From the NCBI RefSeq assembly GCF_029948125.1, contig NZ_JASAMB010000007.1, forward strand, positions 186,001 to 250,000: a stretch of 64,000 nucleotides of DNA. The letters run 5' to 3'. Shown piece by piece: positions 7,914 through 15,369 of the stretch; position 1 is the stretch's first letter, and each line of letters opens with the position of its first letter. The notes under the pieces were generated by a model. It was not told where the DNA came from. It did not search any database and saw only the letters and a program-made list of their open reading frames with translations. Made by a program: the position numbers and the translations under genes. Source of the DNA: Catellatospora sp. KI3 (GTDB lineage: Bacteria > Actinomycetota > Actinomycetes > Mycobacteriales > Micromonosporaceae).

Positions 7914-8275
7914 GTTTCCTCCCGATGTGTCATGGCCAGCGTCAGCTGATCGGCCAGCCGCGACCGGACCGCGCCCAGCTCGGTCAGGCACGCGTCGACC
8001 TCCTCGAGCTTGCGGCGCAGCACCGCCACCGAGTCCGGGCAGACGTCGCCTGAACTGTTGCCGGCGCGCAGGCAGGCCACGAACGGCTTGATGTCGTCGA
8101 GCCCGAAACCCACCGCCAGCAGCGCCCGGATCTCGTGCACCACGCGCAGCTCGGCGTCGTCGTACACCCGGTAGCCGTTGGCGGAGCGCTGCGGGCGCAC
8201 CAGCCCGTGCGCCTCGTAGTAGCGCAGCGTGCGGGCGCTCGTACCGGCGCGTTCCGCGAGCTCACCGATCAGCAT
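7889..8275 (-). CDS. MerR-family regulator with C-terminal cysteines
   Basis: 128 residues. The N-terminal winged helix-turn-helix is classic MerR: MLIGELAERAGTSARTLRYYE then GLVRPQRSANGYRVYDD. A dimerisation helix follows at about 80-118. Cysteines occur at about residues 68, 79 and 95, and as a pair in the last residues (ETCRTPGLC). The gene overlaps the thioredoxin gene by 25 bases. I infer that it controls this operon and senses metal or thiol stress through its cysteines; no operator could be assigned. MerR regulators normally act on promoters with 19-20-base spacers. Confidence 0.85.
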   Translation of the reverse strand: MLIGELAERAGTSARTLRYYEAHGLVRPQRSANGYRVYDDAELRVVHEIRALLAVGFGLDDIKPFVACLRAGNSSGDVCPDSVAVLRRKLEEVDACLTELGAVRSRLADQLTLAMTHREETCRTPGLC

Positions 8276-8303
8276 GAGAGCAGGCTAGACATTGCCGCCG
8301 ATG

Positions 8304-8825
8304 TCAAGGCAAGGCCGCGGACACCGTGCGGTCCGTCACAGGCGCGCGCAGGCCCGCCAGGAACCCGCGCAGATCCGCCGCCAGCGTCAGCTCGGCGGCG
8401 AAGTCGGCGTCGAACCAGACCACCGTCGGCTCGGCGCGCGGGCCGCGCGGCCGGTAGTCCAGGGCCACCCAGCTGTGCCCGGTGCTGCTGGACAGCAGCA
8501 CCGCCTCGCGCGGCAGCCCCCAGTACGACGCCAGGAACGGGCTGTCGAACAGCGACAGCATGCCCGCGCGCCGCCCGATGCCCAGCAGGCTCTCGAACGG
8601 CACCTCGTCGGTGCACCACGACGTCGCCCCGTTGACCGGGAACGCGCTGCAGGCGCGCGCCACCCCGCCGCCGTTGCGCAGCCGCAGCAGCTCCAGCAGC
8701 GACCCGGGCAGCGTCACCCCCAGCGCCGCCTGCGCCTGCGCGACCAGCTCACGGGTCAGCGGCGGCTGCACCCCGTGCGTGCTGTCGCTCCAGAACGACG
8801 CCCTGATCTCATCGAAGCGGGTCAC
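8304..8825 (-). CDS. SMI1/KNR4 (SUKH) family protein
   Basis: 173 residues with a SUKH-fold pattern: an LGVTLPGSLLELLRLRNGGGV loop, followed by WCTDEVPFESLLGIG, LSSSTGHSWVALDYRPRG and a PTVVWFDAD strand. SUKH proteins often act as immunity proteins to polymorphic toxins, but many are free-standing. No toxin gene is adjacent here. The start is a GTG with a weak ribosome site, so the first residues are uncertain. Confidence 0.75.
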   Translation of the reverse strand: MTRFDEIRASFWSDSTHGVQPPLTRELVAQAQAALGVTLPGSLLELLRLRNGGGVARACSAFPVNGATSWCTDEVPFESLLGIGRRAGMLSLFDSPFLASYWGLPREAVLLSSSTGHSWVALDYRPRGPRAEPTVVWFDADFAAELTLAADLRGFLAGLRAPVTDRTVSAALP

Positions 8826-8965
8826 GGCCCGGGATGTTACCGACCGCGCCGCCCGCGCTGGGGGCGGGCCAGGGACCGGCTCGTACCCCCGAATAGCACA
8901 TCAGTTCGCGCCGCTGCCCGGTAGGTAACGACCGTCTCGCCCCACGGTGCTGGCATTCTGGGCAG

Positions 8966-9643
8966 GTGGCACAACCCATCGGCGCGACCGCGCACTGGCA
9001 GGCCGTGTACGACCGGACCGATACCCGGTCCGTCAGCTGGTATCAGGACGAGCCCGCGATGTCGCTGCGGCTGCTGTCCGCCGCGGGCGTACGCCCCGGC
9101 AGCTCCGTCATCGACGTCGGCGGCGGCGCCTCGACCCTGGTCGACGCGCTGCTGGACCGAGGCGTCACCGACGTGACCGTGCTCGACGTGGCCGAGACCG
9201 CGCTCGACGCGGCCCGGCGCAGGCTCGGCGACCGCGCCGGCGTGGCCCACTGGATGGCCCGCGACCTGCTCACCTGGTCGCCGCTGCGCCGGTACGCCGT
9301 CTGGCACGACCGCGCCGTGTTCCACTTCCTCACCGACCCCGCCGACCGCGACCGCTACCGGCGCGTGCTGGAGGCGGCCCTGCTGCCCAACGGGCAGGCG
9401 GTGCTCGGCGTGTTCGCGCCGGACGGCCCGCAGACCTGCTCGGGCCTGCCGGTGGCCCGCTACGACGCGCAGGAGCTGGCCGCGCGGTTCCCCGGGTTCC
9501 GGGTGGAGCAGGCCGAGCGGGAGGAGCACCGTACGCCCGCCGGGCAGGTGCAGCCGTTCACCTGGCTGCGGCTGACCCGCACCGACCACCTGCGCGCCAC
9601 CTACGCCCCCGCCCCCGCCCCACCCCCCGCCCCCCTCCGCTGA
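8966..9643 (+). CDS. Class I SAM-dependent methyltransferase
   Basis: 225 residues. The SAM-binding motif I is VIDVGGGASTLVDALL at about 48-63; motif II is DVTVLDVAETALDAARRR, followed by a post-motif HDRAVFHFL strand that fits UbiE/thiopurine-type small-molecule methyltransferases. The early HWQAVYDRTDTRSVSWYQ is a family signature of uncharacterised class I enzymes. It starts at GTG 8966. The C-terminus is a proline/alanine tail. The substrate is unknown. It stands alone, followed by a palindromic element. Confidence 0.85.
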   Translation: MAQPIGATAHWQAVYDRTDTRSVSWYQDEPAMSLRLLSAAGVRPGSSVIDVGGGASTLVDALLDRGVTDVTVLDVAETALDAARRRLGDRAGVAHWMARDLLTWSPLRRYAVWHDRAVFHFLTDPADRDRYRRVLEAALLPNGQAVLGVFAPDGPQTCSGLPVARYDAQELAARFPGFRVEQAEREEHRTPAGQVQPFTWLRLTRTDHLRATYAPAPAPPPAPLR

Positions 9644-9658
9644 GCCCACTGCGGTTAA

Positions 9659-9706
9659 GGAAGGGCCCCTTCTTATCGGAATCCGATGTAGAAGGGTCCC
9701 TTCCCA
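9659..9706. repeat. Palindromic AAGGAAGGGCCCCTTCTT-type element
   Basis: The arms GGAAGGGCCCCTTCT and AGAAGGGTCCCTTCC pair with one mismatch around about 18 bases, and each arm is itself nearly palindromic. I recall very similar hairpins scattered through Micromonospora and Salinispora intergenic regions. It lies directly after the methyltransferase gene and could end its transcript. Confidence 0.6.
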
Positions 9707-9827
9707 ACCCCCGAATGCGACCCGGAAACCCCGTTGCCGCCGCCTTCTACGCTTTCGGTGGATCGTGGCGGTGACTGGGTCCGCTGTGGACCGCGGCCGC
9801 CCGATCGCATGGGACGACGGGGGTTCT

Positions 9828-11594
9828 ATGGCAAGCAGGTTCGTGCGTTCGCTCAGCGCGGCCACCGCGGTGGCGCTGGTGCTCTTCGGGCTTGGCACAC
9901 CGGCCCAGGCGAGCGCGGACGGTCTCGACGGGACCGTCAAGGACGCCCTCACCGGGGCGCCCGTCGTCGGCGCCGGAGTCCGGATCGAGTGGGCCGACTA
10001 CTCGCACTGGAACTTCACCAACAGCGACGCCACCGGCTACTTCTCCTTCGCGAACCAGGCGCCGGGGGAGTACATCGTCCATGTCTCCGCCAACGGCTAC
10101 GTGGAGCAGTACCTGCACGGCCACGCCGACCGCTACTCGGCCGACCCGATCGCGGTGCCGGGCAGCGTCCAGGTGCAGCTGATGCCGATCCAGTACGGCG
10201 ACGTCGTCGGGCACGTGCGCTCGGCCGCCGGCGCCGCCCTCAAGGACGTCTACGTCGAGCTGAACCGCGACGGCAACTGGGTCGGCTCGACCAGCACCGA
10301 CCGCACCGGCGCCTACCGGTTCGAGCACGTCGAGACCGACGAGGACTACACCCTCAAGGTCCGCTACGTGAACGGGCAGGAGGTCTGGTACGAGAACACG
10401 ACCGACCCGTACTCGGCGACGCATTTCGCGGTGGCGAACGGGGCGACCACCACGATCGACCTGACCCAGGGGCCGGTGGGCAACCTGACCATCAAGGCCG
10501 TGGAGGCCGGGACCGGCGCGCCGCTGGCTGGCATCTGCTTCTACCACCAGGACGGACCGCTGGCCTTCTACACGGTGTGCAGCGGCGCGGACGGCAAGGC
10601 CAGGCTCAAGGACATCCCGGTCGGAACGTACGAGGGCGGCTCCTTCGACCAGGCGGAGACCTACCTCAACGGCCACTTCGGCCCGGCGACCGTCACCGCC
10701 GGGCAGGGCACCACCACGACCGTGCGGCTGCGCAAGGGCGGCAACGTCCACGTCTCCTTCGTGGACGCGGCCACCGGGGAGCCGGTCAGCGCCTGCCCGT
10801 CGCTGGTCGAGCCGAAGAACCACACGGCGGGCGGCGGCAGCAACTGCGGCTCGACGGTGCACTTCACCAACTACTTCCCGCAGAAGTTCCAGCTGTTCAG
10901 CTGGGTCTTCGACGGTGCGCACGGTGCGCAGTGGCTGGGCACCGACGGGCACGGCACCGGCACCCAGAGCCAGGCGAAGGTGTACGACCTTACCTACGGC
11001 TCCGACATCAGCATCACGGTGCCGCTGGACGCCGCGGGTTCCATCACCGGGACGGTCACCGACGCGGCCACCGGCCAGGGGCTGGGCAACGTGTGCCCGT
11101 CGCCGGTCGGGCCGTGGGCGAGCTACGGGCCCAACGGGCCGGTGGACTGCACCTACGGCGGCCAGTACTACATCAACAACCTCGGGCCGTACGCGTGGAA
11201 GCTGGTCTTCCCGGTCTTCAACGGGCTCAACGGCTGGGCCTGGTCGGGCAACGCGGCCAACCGGGCGGCGGCGACCCCGGTACAGGTCGTGGCGGGGCAG
11301 ACGGTGACGGTCGACGTGGCCCTCCCGGCCACCGGGAAGATCACCGGCACGGTGCTCGCCCCGTCCCGCCCCAATTGCCCGCAGTGCACCACCATCTACG
11401 TGGTGGACGCCGCCACGGGCGACTACGCGGGCGTGATCCCGTACGTCAAGGCCGACGGCACGTTCACCATCACCGGTCTGAACACGCAGAACGTCTGGAT
11501 CTACTACAGTTCGCCGGACGACGGGCTGATCAAGCACCCGACGAAGATCCACGTCACGGCGGGTCAGACGGTCAGCGGCGTCAACCTCGGCTGA
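9828..11594 (+). CDS. Secreted protein with six carboxypeptidase-regulatory-like repeats
   Basis: 588 residues with a signal peptide (about 1-28, ending PAQASA). The rest is a string of six beta-sandwich units of 75-100 residues, recognisable by GTVKDALTGAPVVGAGV, GHVRSAAGAALKDVYV, KAVEAGTGAPLAGICF, SFVDAATGEPVSACPS, GTVTDAATGQGLGNVC and GTVLAPSRP. These are CarboxypepD-regulatory/Cna-B-like folds found in surface adhesins. Paired cysteines in the later units suggest disulphides. The ATG at 9828 gives the signal peptide directly; an upstream frame to 9765 lacks conserved sequence. There is no sortase motif or anchor, so it is probably released. Function is unknown; adhesion is inference. Confidence 0.83.
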   Translation: MASRFVRSLSAATAVALVLFGLGTPAQASADGLDGTVKDALTGAPVVGAGVRIEWADYSHWNFTNSDATGYFSFANQAPGEYIVHVSANGYVEQYLHGHADRYSADPIAVPGSVQVQLMPIQYGDVVGHVRSAAGAALKDVYVELNRDGNWVGSTSTDRTGAYRFEHVETDEDYTLKVRYVNGQEVWYENTTDPYSATHFAVANGATTTIDLTQGPVGNLTIKAVEAGTGAPLAGICFYHQDGPLAFYTVCSGADGKARLKDIPVGTYEGGSFDQAETYLNGHFGPATVTAGQGTTTTVRLRKGGNVHVSFVDAATGEPVSACPSLVEPKNHTAGGGSNCGSTVHFTNYFPQKFQLFSWVFDGAHGAQWLGTDGHGTGTQSQAKVYDLTYGSDISITVPLDAAGSITGTVTDAATGQGLGNVCPSPVGPWASYGPNGPVDCTYGGQYYINNLGPYAWKLVFPVFNGLNGWAWSGNAANRAAATPVQVVAGQTVTVDVALPATGKITGTVLAPSRPNCPQCTTIYVVDAATGDYAGVIPYVKADGTFTITGLNTQNVWIYYSSPDDGLIKHPTKIHVTAGQTVSGVNLG

Positions 11595-11611
11595 CCGGAT
11601 CGGGCAGCAGG

Positions 11612-11638
11612 CGGCGCCCCCGTTCAACGGGGGCGCCG
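11612..11638. terminator. Hairpin terminator between convergent genes
   Basis: CGGCGCCCCCGTT and its exact complement enclose a single-base loop, and the downstream side runs into GTCCTTCGTTTCC. It lies 18 bases after the secreted repeat protein gene and faces the convergent WD-like gene. Confidence 0.7.
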
Positions 11639-11666
11639 TCCTTCGTTTCCCGGCCGTGCGATGGGT

Positions 11667-12971
11667 TTATTCGCCCCTGGGCGCCGACCGGTCGGCGGGC
11701 GGCAGCGCGTCCACGAAGACCGCGCTGATCGTCTCGGTGACGGTGACCAGTACGCGCCCGTCGGTGGAGAAGCCGCCCGCCGCCATCGCCGGTTCGGTCC
11801 ACAGGACGCGGCCGCGGCCGTCGAACAGGGCCGTGGCGTCGTCGTCCGCGGCGTACACCAGCGGGCCGCACTGCCCCCACACGGCGCGGGTGCAGACGGT
11901 GGCCAGCGGCGAGTCGCCGGTGAGCTTGGCGGGCAACCCCTGCGGCCGGACCGGTGCCGCGCCGCCGACCGCGTCCCCGTCGAGGGTGAGCAGCACCGCG
12001 GCGGGAGTCACCGGCGCGTCCTCGGCGCCTTCGCGGACACCGCCCGCGACCAGCAGGCCGCCGCCGTCGGGCGCGAAGGCCAGCGCGTTGACCCGCAGCA
12101 GCCCGCTGTCGTGCCGCAGCAGCTCCGCTCCGGAACCGGTGTCGCGGACCACGATCTCGCCCGCGCGGCCGGCGTGGGCCAGCCGCCGCCCGGTCGGATC
12201 GAGCGCCACCGGCCCCAGCGGATCGGCGGCCAGCTCAAGAACGACCTCGCCGGTGTACGGGTCCAGCACGCGCACGCCCCGCGCCGCCGAACCGGCCGCG
12301 ACCCGGCTGCCGTCGGCGCTGAAGCCGATCCGGACGGTGGTCCGCTCGGTGTCGAAGAAGTCGTCGTCCTCGTTCGGGCCGAGGTTCAGCTGCCACGCTT
12401 CGGTGCCCTCAGGCACCCGCCAGGCGTGCACCCGGCCCTCGACCGAGCTCACCGCGATCGTGCCGTCCGGGCTGAGCTGCGTGTCCAGCGCCTCGTCGTG
12501 GAAGCGCGCCCCGTCCAGCAGCATCGCGGACGGGGCCTGCGGCGCGGTGCCCCAGACCACGATGTCGCCGCCGTTGTGATGCCACTCGGCGGCGGCGGTC
12601 ACGACCAGCCAGCGCGGCTCGGCGGGGCAGGCCACGGAGGTGGCGCCGTGGTAGAAGTAGGCGAAGTCGTCGCCCTCGTCCTCCTCGTCGCGGCCGGTCT
12701 CGGCCGGACGTCCACTCTCGACGTCCTGGAGGTCGCCGAGCCGCCGCCAGGCCGCTAGGGCGTGCCACGGGTCGGCCTGGCCCGCGGCGTACCGCTGCCA
12801 CCAGTGGTCGGGCATCGGCCGCAGCCGGGGCGGCCAGGCCAGCAGCACCGGCGCCGCCTCGGCCAGGAGGTCGGCGGGGGCCTGCTCCAGCAGCGGCCAC
12901 GCCTGCTCCCAGGCCGGTGCGGACGGCTCGCCGGCGAGGATCGCCGCGAGGGTGGTCGGATCGCCGTCCAT
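11667..12971 (-). CDS. WD40/beta-propeller-like protein
   Basis: 434 residues. After an N-terminal helical part rich in Trp (about 1-75) come repeats with the LSPDGTIAVSS, FSADGSRVAAGS, LDPTGRRLAHAG, FAPDGGGLLVAGG and FSTDGRVLVTV signatures, about 40 residues apart. These are blades of a WD40-type propeller. There is no signal peptide, so it is cytoplasmic. I use the ATG at 12971 because GAAAGG sits six bases upstream. Propellers of this kind in actinomycetes usually serve as protein-interaction scaffolds; no partner is encoded next to it. Confidence 0.75.
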   Translation of the reverse strand: MDGDPTTLAAILAGEPSAPAWEQAWPLLEQAPADLLAEAAPVLLAWPPRLRPMPDHWWQRYAAGQADPWHALAAWRRLGDLQDVESGRPAETGRDEEDEGDDFAYFYHGATSVACPAEPRWLVVTAAAEWHHNGGDIVVWGTAPQAPSAMLLDGARFHDEALDTQLSPDGTIAVSSVEGRVHAWRVPEGTEAWQLNLGPNEDDDFFDTERTTVRIGFSADGSRVAAGSAARGVRVLDPYTGEVVLELAADPLGPVALDPTGRRLAHAGRAGEIVVRDTGSGAELLRHDSGLLRVNALAFAPDGGGLLVAGGVREGAEDAPVTPAAVLLTLDGDAVGGAAPVRPQGLPAKLTGDSPLATVCTRAVWGQCGPLVYAADDDATALFDGRGRVLWTEPAMAAGGFSTDGRVLVTVTETISAVFVDALPPADRSAPRGE

Positions 12972-13229
12972 GCCGTGCCTTTCGGTCGCCGTGCGCGGCA
13001 TGGACCGTACCATCGCGACATTGCGCCTGTCGGTCCGTGATCGTGCGGTCCTGCGCACCGGGACGCCACCGCCGACGCGGTCCGTCTCGGCCGGTGATCG
13101 CGGTCCGCTGTCCGAATACCGGCTTCGCGTCGACGTCGTGACCTCGACCGGTGATCTTCCCGCTGGAACGCCGCCGCCTACCATCGCGGTCGACGGTGCG
13201 GGGGATGATTTCGGAAGTCGCGGGTGATT
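12972..13229. other. Intergenic region, no gene seen
   Basis: This divergent spacer between the propeller gene and the carboxypeptidase gene has mixed base composition and no coding frame I trust. Only the dyad at 13230-13245 stands out. Confidence 0.5.
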
Positions 13230-13245
13230 TGTAGAGAACTCTACA
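13230..13245. promoter_or_regulatory. Perfect 16-base dyad, candidate operator
   Basis: TGTAGAGAACTCTACA is a perfect palindrome, with 7-base arms and an AA centre, 31 bases before the D,D-carboxypeptidase start. The GTAG...CTAC halves recall operators of winged-helix repressors such as BlaI. The assignment is inference. Confidence 0.45.
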
Positions 13246-13276
13246 TGTTCGTGAGTTTCGCGTTAATGTCCCGCTC

Positions 13277-14536
13277 ATGGACTGGATCACTGCGCGAGCA
13301 GGGCAGCTCGCCGCCGCGGTCGCCGCGGCGGCGCTGGCCGCACCGGCCCCCGCGCTCGCCGCCCCCGACCGGCCCGGCGCGGAACTCGGCGCCCGTGCCG
13401 CAGCGGCGGCCCGCGCGGCGGTGCCCTGCCCGAAGACCCCCGCCCCGAAGTGGCCGATGCCCGAGCGCCCGTCGCCGCCCACCGACGCGCCGGCCCACCG
13501 CCAGGTCGGCGGTGCCCAGCTGGACACCGCCGACCTCGCCGTACCGCCCGACGCCACCCGGCCGCCCGCCGTGAGCGCCACCTCCTGGGTGGTCGCCGAC
13601 CTGGACACCGGCGCGGTCCTGGGCGCCTGCGGCCCGCACGAGTACGGCGCACCCGCCAGCGTGCAGAAACTCCTGCTGGCCGCCACCATGCTGCCCAAGC
13701 TCGACCCCGACGAGGTCGTCACCATCACCCCCGAGGACATGGACTTCGAACCCGGCAGCTCCGCCGTCGGCCTGGTCGAGGGCGGCCGGTACTCGGTGGA
13801 GATGCTGTGGCTGGGGCTGCTGCTCGTCTCCGGCAACGACGCCGCCAACGTCCTGGCCCGCCTCGGCGGCGGCCCCGACGGCGCGGCCGGCGGCGTACGG
13901 GCGATGAACGCCGAGGCGGCCCGCCTGGGGGCGTACCAGACCCACGCGGTGACCCCGTCCGGGCTCGACGGGGCGGGACAGTTCACCAGCGCGTACGACC
14001 TGGCCCTGATCGCCCGGGAATGCTTCGCCGACCCGGCCTTCCAGCGGTACACCACCACCCGGCGGGTACGGGTCCCGGAGCAGCCCAAGCACGTCAAGAG
14101 CTTCGAGATCCAGAACCAGAACCAGCTGCTCGACGCGTACCCCGGGGCGCTGGGCGGCAAGACCGGCTTCACCGACCTGGCCCGCCACACCTACGTCGGC
14201 GCCGCCGAACGGGGCGGCCGCCGGCTCGTCGTCACGCTGCTGGGCGCCGAGTACCTGCCGCTGAGCGGCTGGCAGCAGGGCGCCGCCCTGCTCGACTGGG
14301 GCTTCGCCCAGCCCGCCGACGCGTCCGTCGGGCACCTGGTCGACCCGGCCGAGATCGCCGGCGGCGCCTCCCCGGGCGCGGTCGCGGCAGTCGCCCGGCA
14401 GGCCGGTGCCGCCCCGCAGGTCACCTCGGGACGCAGCGCGGGCACGTCCGGCATCCTGGCGCTCGGCGCGGTGGCCGCCGCGGCCGGGCTCGCCCTCTCC
14501 GCGACCGCCCGCCGCCGCCGACGCCGCCAACCCTGA
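13277..14536 (+). CDS. D-alanyl-D-alanine carboxypeptidase (penicillin-binding protein)
   Basis: 419 residues. There is a signal peptide (about 1-28), then a Pro/Ala-rich stretch and the serine D,D-peptidase domain from about residue 100. The three active-site motifs are present: SxxK as Ser128-Val-Gln-Lys131, SxN as Ser185-Gly-Asn187, and KTG at 295-297. The C-terminus has a transmembrane helix followed by an RRRRRR stop-transfer run, so the enzyme is anchored facing out. It removes the terminal D-Ala of peptidoglycan stem peptides and so limits cross-linking. A palindromic element lies just upstream of the start. Other D,D-peptidase activities are possible. Confidence 0.9.
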   Translation: MDWITARAGQLAAAVAAAALAAPAPALAAPDRPGAELGARAAAAARAAVPCPKTPAPKWPMPERPSPPTDAPAHRQVGGAQLDTADLAVPPDATRPPAVSATSWVVADLDTGAVLGACGPHEYGAPASVQKLLLAATMLPKLDPDEVVTITPEDMDFEPGSSAVGLVEGGRYSVEMLWLGLLLVSGNDAANVLARLGGGPDGAAGGVRAMNAEAARLGAYQTHAVTPSGLDGAGQFTSAYDLALIARECFADPAFQRYTTTRRVRVPEQPKHVKSFEIQNQNQLLDAYPGALGGKTGFTDLARHTYVGAAERGGRRLVVTLLGAEYLPLSGWQQGAALLDWGFAQPADASVGHLVDPAEIAGGASPGAVAAVARQAGAAPQVTSGRSAGTSGILALGAVAAAAGLALSATARRRRRRQP

Positions 14537-14581
14537 CCGCCCGCGCCGCGCCACGCTCGCACGCGCCGGTCGTCCGGCTGT

Positions 14582-14637
14582 AGTTTCGGGGAAAGTGCAC
14601 GAATCCAGGCCCGGATTGCTGCACTTTCCCCGAAACT
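14582..14637. repeat. Perfect 18-bp inverted repeat
   Basis: AGTTTCGGGGAAAGTGCA (14582-14599) and its exact complement (14620-14637) enclose a 20-base loop that itself contains GAATCC/GGATT(G). It lies between convergent genes, so it may end transcripts from both sides, but its low GC for this genome and long loop suggest a mobile or dispersed palindromic element. Confidence 0.65.
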
Positions 14638-14673
14638 GCTGGCCGCCCTGCGGGGGTCGGGGGTGCGGTCCGG

Positions 14674-14889
14674 TCAGACGTATTTGCGGTACCTGATCGC
14701 GGCCTCGATACGCATCAGAGCGCCGCCGATGAACAGAATCCCGCCCAAGGCCTGCAGATCGCCGGCGGCTTCGCCGACACTGATGATCAGACAGAGCAGG
14801 CCGACGGCGATACCGGCGCCACCGAGGATCCCGGTGAAGAAGACAGGCTCCTTCTGCAGGGCTTCGTGTTCCATGGCTTCGTTCTCCAT
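14674..14889 (-). CDS. Small two-helix membrane protein
   Basis: 71 residues with an acidic N-terminus (MENEAMEHEALQKE), two hydrophobic helices at about 17-38 and 45-60, and a basic end RIEAAIRYRKYV. A second ATG at 14874 has GGAG upstream and may be the true start. I do not recognise the family. It is monocistronic and convergent with the carboxypeptidase gene. Confidence 0.6.
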   Translation of the reverse strand: MENEAMEHEALQKEPVFFTGILGGAGIAVGLLCLIISVGEAAGDLQALGGILFIGGALMRIEAAIRYRKYV

Positions 14890-15013
14890 GGCCGGCAGCG
14901 TACGGACGAAACGTCGTCTCTGGGGGCCCGAGAATCACCGAGGCCTTGGTCACTCAGTCAGTCACACGGAAATGGAAGAGGGCCTGCCCGCTCTGCGGAC
15001 AGGCCCTCTGACC

Positions 15014-15088
15014 TGGTGGGCGATACTGGGTTTGAACCAGTGACCTCTTCCGTGTCAAGGAAGCGCGCTCCCACTGCGCCAATCGCCC
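15014..15088 (-). tRNA. tRNA-Val(GAC)
   Basis: A full cloverleaf reads on the minus strand. The acceptor stem is GGGCGAT/ATCGCCC, the anticodon loop TTGACAC gives GAC, the T loop is GTTCAAAC, and the 3' CCA is encoded. It is the last of three tRNA genes transcribed Gly-Cys-Val, a common actinomycete cluster. Confidence 0.95.
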
Positions 15089-15101
15089 GTGCTGTCTTAC
15101 G

Positions 15102-15172
15102 AGGTGGAGACGGGATTTGAACCCGTGTACACGGCTTTGCAGGCCGTTGCCTCGCCTCTCGGCCACTCCACC
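15102..15172 (-). tRNA. tRNA-Cys(GCA)
   Basis: Acceptor GGTGGAG/CTCCACC with discriminator U, the usual identity base for cysteine. The anticodon loop CTGCAAA gives GCA. CCA is not encoded. It is the middle gene of the Gly-Cys-Val cluster. Confidence 0.95.
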
Positions 15173-15202
15173 GTGGTAGTAACGCCTTGCGGCGGTTCTC
15201 CG

Positions 15203-15275
15203 AGCGGATGACGAGACTCGAACTCGCGACCCTCACCTTGGCAAGGTGATGCGCTACCAACTGCGCTACATCCGC
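15203..15275 (-). tRNA. tRNA-Gly(GCC), first copy
   Basis: Acceptor GCGGATG/CATCCGC, anticodon GCC in the loop TTGCCAA, discriminator U, no encoded CCA. The 73-base body is identical to the plus-strand copy at 16621-16693. Confidence 0.95.
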
Positions 15276-15319
15276 TTGTCAGTTCGCCCGCCTTCCGGCG
15301 TGCTGCCCAACGGATGAGA

Positions 15320-15349
15320 ACTTTAGCCGGTCGAGGGTGGTCTTGCCAA
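15320..15349 (-). promoter_or_regulatory. Promoter of the Gly-Cys-Val tRNA cluster
   Basis: On the minus strand TTGGCA (15349-15344) and TAAAGT (15325-15320) are 18 bases apart, 44 bases before the tRNA-Gly. The -10 runs on as TAAAGTTC, close to the TAGAGTTC found upstream of the two plus-strand tRNA genes in this window. Confidence 0.6.
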
Positions 15350-15369
15350 ACCGGGGTGCCCCGGGCGCG

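Noticed and set aside
9747-11627. Long minus-strand open frame opposite the secreted repeat protein
   Set aside because: It is the GC-bias mirror of the real plus-strand gene, has no domain sense and is made of Val/Gly/Arg/His-rich text. The same applies to the long antisense frames at 19.4-22, 23.6-25.9, 26.9-29.1 and 56.5-59.5 kb.
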